Positions 1-12,951 of a stretch of DNA of 25,077 nt are shown here, piece by piece. Where the stretch lies: contig ADNK01001665.1 of NCBI GenBank assembly GCA_000320545.1, positions 62,501-87,577 on the forward strand, read 5' to 3'. A program made the translations under genes and the position numbers. Positions within the stretch are counted from its first letter, which is position 1; every line of letters starts with the position of its first letter. The notes under the pieces were generated by a model, which had not been told where the DNA came from, did not search any database, and worked only from the letters and a program-made list of their open reading frames with translations. This DNA comes from Bigelowiella natans CCMP2755 (lineage: Eukaryota > Cercozoa > Chlorarachniophyceae).

Positions 1-1
1 G

Positions 2-64
2 GAGAAGGCGCTGCAGCAGTCGCAAACAGCAGAGGATGATGTTGATGATGATGACGCGGATTAA
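2..64 (+). CDS. C-terminal end of an unknown protein (partial)
   Basis: Reading from base 2, an open frame runs off the left edge and ends at TAA 62-64. It gives a 20-residue tail ending EDDVDDDDAD, rich in Gln then Asp. The acidic tail and clean stop look like the end of a real protein on the same strand as the phytoene desaturase gene. Too little is visible to name a family; acidic tails like this occur on many chaperones and chromatin proteins. It could also be chance, because GAT repeats are common throughout this DNA. Confidence 0.45.
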   Translation, partial: EKALQQSQTAEDDVDDDDAD

Positions 65-1305
65 TAATATACAATACTGCCGTCACAGTAATCAGACAGG
101 AAATAATGCCAGCACTCTTTCGCAGCATGAGCATGATCATCACCACACCGTCAGAGAGGGGGAGTGATGATGAGTGGTTCGGAAGCAGCACCACACCGGA
201 ACTGTGTACTAAAAATTAAAAAAGGTCTTCCATTTTATGGGTGCGTCACATGAAAATAATCATTTTAAAAATTATTTGCCTCCAAAATCCTTCAAAATCC
301 AAATTCTGTCCCGACTTCAAAAAAAGAACAACAAGCACATGAGACAACACGGGCACACATCCATGAAACTGCTACTCTATTTTCCATGGATGAATCTAGG
401 CAAAATATAGCAAAAATCGTACGTCTGACTCTCTTCAGTAGCTAATTAATGCCTGTTTTAGATCTATCAGAAGAACATGCAAGCCTTTCTTTGACGATGC
501 CCAAGAGAAAGAAAGAACCACGTAGCGATCAATGATTGGGTGTGCTTTCAATCACAGAGACAACATTTACCAAGAGTTATAGTATGAAAAGGATTCACGT
601 ACATTGAAAAATTTCAAGCTAATTATGTCTATTTCCTGGATTTTGACGGCAAAAATACAACTACGACAATAGTCTTAAAAATCCTAGCGTTAATTCCGTC
701 CTAGATGCATAGGCCAAAATTTATTGACATTTGTGAAATTCTTCAGAATTTCAACATGAAATGATGCAGAAGCATACCCTGCGACCTATATTAAAGGCCC
801 CTTTCTCGGGTAAATCGTTGTTATGAGAAGAAATAGGGGGTTAGTCCACAAGCTGAGAAAGAATCAGAATAAATCGTACCAAAATGCCTGTCTGAGTTTC
901 TTGGGAACTTCAATTTATGCCTTTAAATTCGATGTTGTCGTTGTCAAAAGTATGTAGTCTCATCCATTTTTTAAAAAAGAATGCATCAAAGAAAATACGT
1001 ACTCTTATTTTGGGCAGGCCTCGGCAGCCACCCTTTCTCTTTCTTTTTTTTGCATGAATCATTGTTTTGGGACAATTTTCTAGGTTAATTTCTGGTAGAA
1101 TGAACAACTTAATATGAGAAAGCAAAGAGATGTTTAATGTGTGATTCACGATCAGCAGTTTACAATAAAATGGAATAAAATTATTCCAGTGAACATCTTA
1201 ATTTTATGATCTATTACTACCAGCAATTGGGAGGAGAGGTGCCTCGACCACAGAAACTCTCACAACCATTTATCATCATCAGTTGTGGCGCATCTCTTCT
1301 TCAAC
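65..1305. other. Intergenic region upstream of phytoene desaturase
   Basis: No gene is supported here. The sequence is AT-rich, with short open frames whose predicted products look random (for example 910-1149 on the minus strand). It probably holds the 3' UTR of the left-hand partial gene and the promoter and 5' UTR of the desaturase. The desaturase frame is closed by TGA at 1207-1209, and the first ATG after that is at 1306. I see no clear TATA box, tRNA or repeat array. Confidence 0.5.
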
Positions 1306-3658
<2,353 letters not shown>

Positions 3659-4412
3659 CGAAGTTAATAGAGTAGTCGATTGCGAAGAAATATTTGAGCT
3701 TGCTAGCTTGTGTTTCATTCATATCTTTGACATGAATTACAATATGCATAATACCTCTGGCTTTCTATTGTTGCTACGATCTGGGGAGGTGTACGCATGC
3801 GGGTATGTACGTCTGAATATAACGTACTAGAAAGACAAAGCAAACGTGACCGTGCAAGTGTACGTGTACACATCTAGACATCTTTAGCATAGCTCTGCTC
3901 GGCGATCTAGCGAAGTCTTTATGTGCCATACACTAGTACATCTAGTTGTGAATTAGACATGTGCGTATCATTTAGCCTCGCATACGTATTATTCCAGCAA
4001 TATGGTATATGTACTATATATGTATCATATTGCATGTCTATCATATCTGCTAGCCATGCTAGCATGCATGCTTGTCACACAGCAGCATGACCATAGCTAG
4101 ATAGACAACGTAATGTAATATATGTGTAATGCATGTTGTGCATGTCTAGATGTGTGTAACATTCCTGTCTAGCTGTGTCTGCATTCTAGAGCATGTTATC
4201 ATGACCACTGCATGCATGCTAGCATGCCATTCGCACGTTTATTCGCACAAGCGCTCCTCAGCATCATTGCTCAAGCCTAATACTGGCATAGCTAGACGAC
4301 AGGACCACAAGCATATCACTCGACTTTGAATTCATGTTGCATGGTCTATGCTAATTAGCTAGTATGGATGTGGAGGATTTACATTGACAATGAATCCAAA
4401 CATATATGTACG
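3659..4412. other. Convergent spacer rich in CTAG and GCATGC palindromes
   Basis: This is the gap between the PDS stop (+) and the stop of the OTU-like gene (-), so it should hold two 3' ends. No coding frame is supported. From about 3790 to 4365 the DNA is unusually dense in short palindromes. I count about 14 CTAG sites, several GCATGC/ATGCAT and GCTAGC words, and longer runs such as CATGCATGCTAGCATG at 4211-4226. The flanking genes lack this texture. A very similar stretch lies at 13224-14160, also between convergent genes. Confidence 0.75.
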
Positions 4413-5995
4413 TTAGACTCTTCGTCTTTTTGGGTGGCTTACCAAAGGAGAACTTTGGTACTGCTGTGAGCTCTGTTTTTTTGATCTCTTGCTATTATAT
4501 CCTGACACGTTGGTCGATTTGGAAGTGGAAGTAGAAGATGATGATGACAATGGTGCAACATTCCGGGATGCGTTCTTCGTCGTAACGACGTTAGTTCTTT
4601 TAGATTCTGACGAAGTAGCGTTCATCATCCTTGTTGGACTTTTTATTGGCGGCCGAGAGGAAATCGGTTGTCTACTACTTTTGGGGCTGGTAGGGGCGGA
4701 AAGCACGCCCTCAAAACGAGGAGGAAGCATCTCGATACTTCTACGATGTGGCACCGCATTACCTCCTCCTCCTCCTCCTCCTCCTCCTCCTCTTTGCTGC
4801 TGCTGCTGCTGCTGCTTTGCTTCTGTCTCCATTCCATCTTCCATAGAGATGTAGTCAAACCTTCCCATATAACCAAGATAAATGCTGCACTTTTTCCTGA
4901 TTCTGCCTTTAAATATCGAGGGAGCCATGATAATTTTCTCTCCTTTTGGAAATACTATAATGATTCTCAATTGGAGGAACATCGCTGCCATTTGCAAGTC
5001 AATGTGATCTAGATGACCATTCCGATGTCGTCTCGCTCTTACTTCGATTCCATAAATATTAGCAGTTGCTCTTTTAGCTACGTTCTCGTACCTAGATATT
5101 AGTTCGTCATATTTCCATTTAATATACTTTCGTAACCTTCGAGATGCGTCTTGGGAGGCCGGATCTAAATCATCAAAATACTCGTGGAAGTGCTTGGGTG
5201 CCTTTGTCGCCATTTGGTGGAGGATGCCTTGCACCGCACATTCATTCAAGTTGCTGGTGTAAGCTTTTAAATGTTTTTGTAAATTCTCAGCCCTATAAAT
5301 CCATCACCAGAGAGGAAAAGGTGGAGGAGGAGGCGGGGGGGAGAGAGAGAAAGAGATAGAGAGAGAGATAGGTACAAACGTCAATATTTTCATGAAGAAG
5401 ATGATGAATGGTGCATCCTGTGTAAGTATGGCGGTTGTTGTTCGTTTTTGTTCTCTACATCTTTCATCATTATTATCATCATTATCATCATTATCATCAT
5501 CATCATCATCATTATCATAATCATCATGATACTACTGACTGGTCACTGAGGCATCTTCTCTGAAAGCTCTTTCCAGGAAGCGGATTCATTTCTTGTTGAT
5601 TCACGCAATACTCCACATACATCTTATACTGTACAATTCTTATAATCGGCATATCCAGTGAATTAATGATCTGTAGAAAAGTCTTGATTTCCCCTCTTCC
5701 TCCTCCTCCTCCTCCTCCTCCTGATGCTGCTGGTGGTGCTCCTCTTTTCTGTTGAGACCTGCTGCTGCTGCTGCTGCTACGTCTAGGTGAATGCGGGCTA
5801 GGTATAGAGACATCATCATGTGTAGCATAAAGAGACGGGGAAGGAAGAGGAGGAGGGAAATGAAGATTTTGATGATGATGAAGCAGCTGATGATGATCAT
5901 TGTAATCACCTACTGCTGCTACATTTTGCGAAGAAGAATATATCACAGGCTGCCATTCCCCCTTATGTAGAGCTAATACCCAAAATCTATTGTTC

Positions 5996-6029
<34 letters not shown>

Positions 6030-7103
6030 CATCGGTATTTTCCCGGCTATTTTGCTGTGATATAGTAGTAGTAACTGCTGCTGGTGACAACGCCACAAGC
6101 TTAGAGGAAGAAGAAGAACCAGTAGGAAGAGGATCACTCGTCGTCTAAAGGTGATATTATAAAATAAATAAGCAAACAACTTAAATCATTAACAACGTCA
6201 ACAAATAACTAAATCTATTGGAAAACGAAAGGACTCTGTTGAGAATCATTATAAATTGTGTATCAAGATAGCCTCCTTGACAATGAAGAAAAGTAACAAA
6301 AGGGAAAAAAAGACAACAACCAAATTATCAATGGCGTTTGATACCAATACAATGAAGATATTATATATGAATATGATTACCGGAAATACAAGAAGGATTC
6401 TAGTCCCAGTGTAATTGGCGATGATTTGACAGGTCGCAAGGTCCATTTTGAGTCGATTTACAGCTGCAGCTACAGATAATTGCTGAGTATTCCTACTGCT
6501 GCTGCTGCTGGTGGTGGTGGTAAATCTACTATCAGCGAGGGCGGATGACAGAAATGTCTTCTCAGTCAACTCAAACTGATGCAAAGGTGCTGCTGCTGTT
6601 GAAGTAGTGGAGGGAGATATGCTGCTTTCAGCATTATTATTTGGCAAATCACCTCCACCTCCACCACCACCACCACCACCAGTAGTAGCTGCTATGGGAG
6701 GAGAAGGAGAAGGAGGAGGAGGAGGACTCTCACAATATTGGCGAAGGAGAACGCAACTCATGATTGCTCCTATAAAATCCTTTTCTTCCTCCTCTGAAAT
6801 CGTCACTATCGTTGTATCTCCACAGTGGTGGTCATGTTTCTTGTTCTTGTCCTCCTCCTCCGTTTTGTTGTTCTTCGTATGTTTCTTCTCCCTCTTCAGA
6901 TATAGGGAAGCGAGTGCACGATACAAGCTATTACTACTTCTTCTTTTCATCATACTCTGGCTTTGAGTTGGTTTCTTTTCTTCTCTGATAATCCACCTAC
7001 TGTGAGACTTAAATGTGAGATCACACATTCTTCTTCTGTCGTAAAGTGCTAAACTATTATGTAAATTGTTCTCTAGAATAAGCTTAGATGGTCGTGATGA
7101 CAT
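4413..7103 (-). CDS. Protein with two degenerate OTU-like domains and C-terminal nuclear signal
   Basis: Exons on the minus strand are 7103-6381, 6144-5540 and 5292-4413. The joins are phase 0 and phase 2 and give 735 residues. Two stretches resemble the OTU cysteine-protease (deubiquitinase) fold. Domain 1 has SSNSLYRALA near residue 56, where OTU proteins have DGNCLYRAL. It then has a hydrophobic AxxxxxTGTRILLVFP core near 230-241 and ends HKGEWQPVI near 302. Domain 2 has GKSFQRRCLSDQ near 432, then HLDHIDLQMAAMFLQLRIII near 537-556, and ends YLGYMGRFDYIS near 583-592. In both, the catalytic Cys aligns with Ser. The His that normally precedes [FY]D/EP aligns with Glu (domain 1) or Arg (domain 2). 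Long Asn, Gly, Gln and Ser runs interrupt the protein. It ends SHPKRRRV, a classical basic nuclear signal. The gene may instead continue from the GTPase gene upstream. The OTU assignment is by eye only. Confidence 0.6.
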
Positions 7104-7228
7104 TGTGTACTCGATGTACTGCTGATCTCGTTTTGGTGAAAGAAATAGTCGTCCTGCCCTCCAACCTCTCTGTCCTCCTCCTCCTCCTCCTCCTCCTCCT
7201 CCTCCTCCTCTTCCTCCGTGCACTGTTA
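7104..7228 (-). other. Very short gap between two same-strand genes
   Basis: Only 125 bp separate the TAA closing the GTPase frame from the ATG of the OTU-like gene. The gap has a long (GGA)n run on the minus strand. The frame upstream of that ATG stays open through the run back to about 7223, reading a Gly-rich stretch then GWRAGRLFLSPKRDQQYIEY, which looks coding. This leaves little room for a 3' UTR plus promoter and is the main reason to suspect one joined gene. Confidence 0.5.
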
Positions 7229-8705
7229 TTATTGTTTCCCGACGCAGATCTTTCCATATTTTCCTAGGAGGTTCTTCTTCTTCTTCTTTTGATCATTATC
7301 ATTGTGATTATCAGCTAGAACCCCGTGCTGCACTCCACCAATCTTCTTGTCAAAGTCAGCTTTGTTGTCCATCGATACGCTCAGCGATTTGATCACGTGG
7401 TGGATCACAGGTTCAATCTTTAGGATCCTTTGCCGTATTTTTTGAATAAATGCACGCGACACAGAACGATTGTTATCAATCAACCGGCAAAAACCGCGTA
7501 GATGTTGGCTGTATGGCCCACTTGGAGCTTGCAGGATTTTAGGAAGCTTCGTCTTTCTCCACCGTGTGTGCAGTCTCTGCACCAGAAGATCTGGGAATCC
7601 GTCAAATTTCTTGCTGATCTGCTCCAAGAATTCTCCTCGGATTTTGAATTCATCACCTCTTCTCTTGATTTCATCACTTCTCCTTTCAGCGGAAATCTCC
7701 CGAAGCTTTCCGATAAATCTTTGCATATGCTGTTGGAGAGAGAGCACAATGTCATTCTTCATCACAATTTTTATTTCCCGGGCTAAAGAGAGTTTGGAGA
7801 CGCAGAGTTTTTCAGTCCTGCCATCAATATCAGCAAGAAGGGATCCTGTGCCCCCTCCTCCTCCTCTTCTCCCACCTCTCAATCCTCCCTTGATGCCACC
7901 ACGCTTACCACGAATGGGCTCACAGCAGTAGTCTCTAAAGAGTTTGGTAAGCGTTTCGGAGAACCCCTTTTCCCTGGTCTTCTGCAATCCTCCTCCTCCT
8001 CCTCCTCCTCCTCCTTTCTTGTGGTAACTACTACTACTACTACGATGTTGGCGGGTGGTGGTGTGTCTACTAAACAAATTCTTAAGACTCTCTTCCACGC
8101 GGTCCCTTACAACATCAATGAGCAGTTGCTTCAGATCATCGCCTTGTTTTGTCCTAAATCTTTCGATAGTCACACCCAAGCTTGAGACAAACTTGTCGTC
8201 AGCAATCTGTAGTAAAGGTCCTAAGGCAACTTGAAGCTCTTTCCCATACACGTTTGTGCTGTAGAATATTCGTTGCCCGTAGTCATTGAAGCATTTTACC
8301 AGTCTATCCCTCACACCCTTCCTCTTTTTCTCTCCAAACCGCTGCCAGGCTGCTCGCACAATCTGCAGCACGTCATCGGTGTAGAAAAACTGCTCATGAG
8401 CTTCCCTGGACGCGACCATGCTTGGATGACTCGCAATGGCACGATACACAGCCTCTACGTTGAGTTTGCCCTGAAGGCAATCCTTGACTGTGTTGTTAAC
8501 TTCGGTGGGAAGATCGATTTCAATTGAGGCGTCAGTCTCCGTATTGTGATCTAGTCCTGCACGTAGTAGCGACTTCAACTTTCGGATCATTCCACCAAAT
8601 TGGTTTTTGAGGTAAGCTGCCTGTGAGAAGCCTCCAAGCATCTTCATCAGGTCACGTCCATTGCTGCGTATCCTCGCAACAAGAAATTCCTCCAAGCGAT
8701 TATCA

Positions 8706-8739
<34 letters not shown>

Positions 8740-9171
8740 TAGCATTATTCCTCCTCCTCTCAGGTGTAGTACCAAATAATGTAAGGGGGTTGTTCTCCGT
8801 TATAGCAGTTCTTAGGGTTGATGCAAGGTACGGTCGACACAGGGCAAACATGAAGTGATCATCAAACATCTGCTCACGTTGCTGCTTAGATAAAGAGCAT
8901 CGTCTTAGATCGTCCACGATCTTCGCCTTGGCGTCCTTAATCATGCTCTTCTCCGCAACCTTGTCACTCTGCATTGCGGTCGCCAGCTGTGGCAACAGGT
9001 TGTTGTTGTGATTATCCTCCTTAGACTCCCTTATATGCTTCGGTGTCTTGAGATCAGACTTCTCTCGACAGCCGAGAATGCTGAGATGTGTATCACCGTG
9101 CAACCAGCTTTGCAGTACATGGTTGCGAAAAACCTCCAGAACAGACTTACTGTTGGACAGGTTCTTGTGCC

Positions 9172-9205
<34 letters not shown>

Positions 9206-9621
9206 GTAGGTGTCATCATCATCATATGTACTACTACATCAAGAAGAAGAAGAAGAAGAAGAAGAAGAAGAAGAGGAAGAGAAAAGGGAGGGGGAGGGAA
9301 GGAGAGGTGCTCTTTGTACCCAAGACAAAGCACAACATTTGTTGCATTCTGAAGAGAAGCAATGAGCTGCTCGTTCTTGAAGGGATCGGTCTCATTACAT
9401 CCTGGTGGATCAACTATGCGAGTTGACTCTAACACGGCACAGGGGGCATAAATATGCAGCGATTTGGCAAGTGAATTCACTACTGGTTGTCGGAGTATTT
9501 CGAAGATGCGATCTCGCACATGAACACGGTCGGAGACGATATCACCACCCTTTCCAAGCACAACGTACACATTTCCAAGCTCAGCCTCCACCTTTGGGTC
9601 GAATTTCACACCCCCCGACTG

Positions 9622-9653
<32 letters not shown>

Positions 9654-11606
9654 GTGAGTATGAGGATGGGAGATACGTATCCTCATCGTCGTAAATGTCA
9701 TCCTCTTCCACCCCAGTAACCATGGAGAGGAGTTTCACCATGTAGAGCCGGCGCTCGTCCTGCTCCTTCTCAAGCAACCCAGCACGCCATTTCTCCAGCT
9801 GGCCTTTCCAATCGTACTGCGTCAAAAGGGTCTCCACCTCGGTCTTATTTGATACGATGAGCACAGCATGGTACAACGAAGAGAAAGAGAACACTGTTTT
9901 GAGGGAGGTGACAGAACCAGAAGCGTCACTATGCTTAACCAAGAAAGGGATCTGCGGCTTCATATTGTTATCTCCAGAGTAGAAGCGAAGCATCCTCTGC
10001 ACCTCCTCTCTCTCGGCTGCTAAAACCCTGGTCTCCTTCAAAATGTTGTTCTCATTGAATCGCTTCTGTGCAACACTCCTCGCCTGCTCGAAGTGCTTGT
10101 CCACAAGAGCATGTGCATCATCCTGTACATTCTTGGCGTTGTTCCTCTTCATTCGGTTGCGTTTTCGTTTTCGATTATTGTTAGTTCCTTTTCTTCTATT
10201 GGTATTGTGATGAAGCATGGCCTCTTCCAGCATCATCAGTTCTCCAGGTAAAACATCATCTATGGGTTTATTGTCGGGTCGATTTGCCTTCTGATACCAC
10301 TCTTTAGAGTACTCCGAAGTACGAAGAGCTTGGTCAAGTGCAAAGCTTTTCCCTATACGGCTCTCTCCAAGAAGTACGACCTCGTTTTGATGCTGCTTGA
10401 AGCCCTTCAAAAGCTCGGTAAAGTCTATCGACACTGACCTGTGATGAATGATTACATGGAAGGGGATGAGGGCGAAGAAGTCTTATTATTAAACACATTA
10501 TTCCCATATTTTACGTAGACTAGAGATGGGATGAGGAGAGGGATGATGAGAAAGAGTCTCTTGTAATAGTACACCTTATGTCAGATGTTAGCTTCTGCTG
10601 GAGGGGTCCATGAGCTAGCGCCTTGCTCGCCCCAATGGATACGATTAGCTTTAACTCGGTCTGTAAATGGTTGAGTATCTCGGGCAAAGGCTTCTGAGTT
10701 ACATCTTCTTGCGTTAGTGACTCTTCTTCCTCGGAATACTCATCCTCAAACTTCTCCTCAGCCTCGATCGTTTTTAGTTTTTGAACGAATGGAAGAAGAT
10801 ACATGTTATATGCTGTTCGAGTTGTTCCGCGCTTAAGATTGGATTTTGGGTAACCTCGTCTGAACTTCTTAGTGATTTCTGTCCAATCAGCATCAGAGAG
10901 CTCCCGGCCCCAGATTCCATGTGTCTTACTAGTGGTTCTTCTGTTGTTCGAGTTCCTTGCTTTCTCTACGATCTTATGGAGCTTGAACCAGTCCCAGGGT
11001 TTCTTCATATGTCTCTTGCTGTATTAGTTTTAGTAGTAGTAAGTAGGTTTCATATTCAAATGAGTCGCATCCTTAAAAGCCCAACTACTATTCATCATGA
11101 GATAATATTGTGTAGTAGATACAGCGACGGTAGGGAGAAGTCATTAGTCAGACGCACCCATTCACAACAACAACAACAATAGCAACAGAACTACATAATA
11201 ATATCATCGAGATATCACTAATCCTCCCCAGTTACTACTACAACTACTTTTTCAGCCTTCGAATACGTTCGTTGGATTCCTCATGGAACTCTTCCAACTG
11301 CGACAAGAACATCCCTTTCTCATCACCCTCTTGTTGTTGGTATTTTCTTCTATCTGGATTATTCTCATCATCTTTATCTTGCTCCTCATCCGACACTAGA
11401 TTCACGATGTCCCTCTACAAAGATGGTTAGTTGTACTGATCGTGATGGTAATGGTGGTCGTCGGTGGTAGAAATAGTAGTGGTAACAATCGATCAAAGGA
11501 AGTTCCTGTGATAGTGAAGAAAGGCAGGTGAATTGGTTATTACCTTAACGTCGTCGGAAGATTCTGTATCACTTTCAGTTTCTTCGCATACTTGCTTCAC
11601 GTGCAT
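7229..11606 (-). CDS. Large SLIP-GC/dynamin-like GTPase, five or six exons
   Basis: Exons on the minus strand are 11606-11544, 11414-11248, 11018-10575, 10438-9320 and 9170-7229. All joins keep frame (phases 0,2,2,2) and give 1244 residues. GTPase motifs in order: P-loop GESRIGKS near residues 249-256; DPPG (G3, DxxG) at 568-571 followed by NATNVVLCLG; and REKSD at about 633-637 as a variant G4 (N/TKxD with Glu for Asn). G4 follows the hydrophobic strand HLSILGC. The spacing and the hydrophobic strand after DPPG resemble nuclear GTPase SLIP-GC (NUGGC) and dynamin-like GTPases. The region after G4 is long and mostly helical, with LxxxxxxRFGEKKRKGVRDRL near 770-800. About 240 residues, acidic in part, precede the P-loop. 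Poly-Asn, Gly/Lys and Ser runs interrupt it. An upstream mini-exon at 11785-11747 (MKRHKKRRRMSEK) could supply a nuclear signal. Family call is moderate; exon structure is good from exon 2 onward. Confidence 0.72.
9171..9319 (-). other. Intron of the GTPase gene built largely of trinucleotide repeats
   Basis: On the minus strand the intron starts GTACAAAG after LCLG and ends TACTACTACTCAG, phase 2, 149 nt. It holds a (CTT)n run and a (TAC)n run that abuts the acceptor. Joining across it restores the continuity between the G3 strand and the segment leading to the G4-like REKSD, so it is well supported. Confidence 0.85.
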
Positions 11607-11663
11607 TCTCGGGTGTTCCGACTTGGGAGATCTCGGTCCGTCCTGAGAGTGGTTCTTTTCATT

Positions 11664-11746
<83 letters not shown>

Positions 11747-12303
11747 CTTTTCAGACATTCTTCGCCTTTTCTTATGTCTTTTCATCTCCTGGGTCTCCTC
11801 CTTTGTATCTTTTTAGGAAGGGGTTGTATTATGAGGGGGAAGAGCTTCTCTCAACTTACTTCTTCGCGAAAAAATAAATAAAATTAAAATACATGTATGA
11901 TAAGAATCTCTAGGGAAAAAAATGATCTGAACATATCCTAATAATATTATTTATTTCAACTAGGGTGCTCTCTGACTAGCTCTACAGTTTTTGGGAAAAA
12001 TTACATTATCTAAGATATATTAGTATCAATATTTTATCTAAAATTACCCCAATTCAACAGCTAGCGAGCAGGAAGAAAAAGAACCCCTCCCAATGATGCA
12101 TGGGGTTCCGCTCTTTCGTTCGTGTACTATATGGGCCACTCTTGTCCTGGCGATGATAGGAAGGGCATCTGCAACCACAACTACGACGAGGATAAAATTT
12201 CCCACCAGAGGTGCCATTATATCACCGCAGCCTTTTGCTAATACTGATTTATACGTGGACCCACACGCACACACCTCACTAACTCACTCACTCACTCACT
12301 AAT
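11607..12303. other. Divergent spacer between the GTPase gene and the small plus-strand gene
   Basis: Beyond the (CT)n tract the DNA is AT-rich with no clear gene. A plus-strand frame from ATG 12093 encodes 69 residues beginning with a signal-peptide-like stretch (SCTIWATLVLAMIGRASA). It ends in a (TCAC)n run just before ATG 12304. I cannot tell whether it is a real exon, so it is not called as a gene. Confidence 0.4.
11668..11743. repeat. (CT)n microsatellite near the 5' end of the GTPase gene
   Basis: About 76 bp of CT repeat with one interruption. On the minus strand it reads (GA)n and, if translated, (Arg-Glu)n. It lies between a basic ATG-initiated stretch (11785-11747) and the first well-supported exon. 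Its length would decide the frame if it is exonic. Confidence 0.95.
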
Positions 12304-12912
12304 ATGTCGTTGTTCACAGCTTTGAAGGCTTCTAACCAGCTAATGAGGAGCAATTTTGGATGCAGGTCTGCAGCCATAACCTCACAAATGATTCCGCTGC
12401 TGACTCTTCAATACTTTGATGAATGATACAAAGCGGTGAGTGGAAGACCAAAATGCCTCGCTCAGTCCTTATACTGGCGTCAAAGAAGGACCAGCCGAAA
12501 ATTGATCTCAAAGCCATCCAAGGTTTGTGACTGGAAAAAAGTATATTTGAATTTGGAAAATCCCCGTGAGTCTTGAGTAAATCGTTTCTTCTTGCTTCTA
12601 AAGAGCGCATGGAAAGAGAGGCTCCTGGATTCATAGCAAACGAGCAACCGCCAGTACTATTACTACTACTACTACTATTAATACTACTCCTTGGATAATA
12701 TCTGTTGAATTAGCAATAATCACAGTTCCAGCTTGTGTTAGTGTCAAATTTACAATTCAATTCCCAGCAACGAGTACGGAGGGAAGCTGCTATGAATGAA
12801 AGCGTGATATCAGGCGTTCGAGGTGAGGCTTGCCCGATTCATCAAACGTTAAATTTATGATGTTCCCTGATCACGTGTCCCATACTGAGCATCATGTCGT
12901 TGATTAAAAAAT

Positions 12913-12951
<39 letters not shown>

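Noticed and set aside
910-1149. Minus-strand 79-codon frame upstream of PDS
   Set aside because: AT-rich with Lys/Phe runs, no domain, and in the expected promoter region of PDS.
4489-5012. Plus-strand frames of 114-121 codons opposite the OTU-like exon
   Set aside because: They consist of Asp, Pro/Cys or Ser/Leu runs mirrored from the microsatellites of the minus-strand exon.
5460-5525. (ATC/ATT)n array as a CRISPR-like or regulatory repeat
   Set aside because: It is a plain imperfect trinucleotide microsatellite inside the second intron of the OTU-like gene; no spacers.
7470-7931. Plus-strand frame of 153 codons opposite the GTPase gene
   Set aside because: It lies antisense to a well-supported exon and shows no family features.
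12093-12302. Plus-strand frame with a signal-peptide-like N-terminus
   Set aside because: The hydrophobic start is plausible, but the rest is Thr and His/Ser repeats from microsatellites, and no splice join to the following exons keeps frame convincingly.
12332-12634. Minus-strand frame of 100 codons
   Set aside because: It overlaps the phase-consistent plus-strand exons and has no recognisable motif; best explained as the antisense of the small gene.
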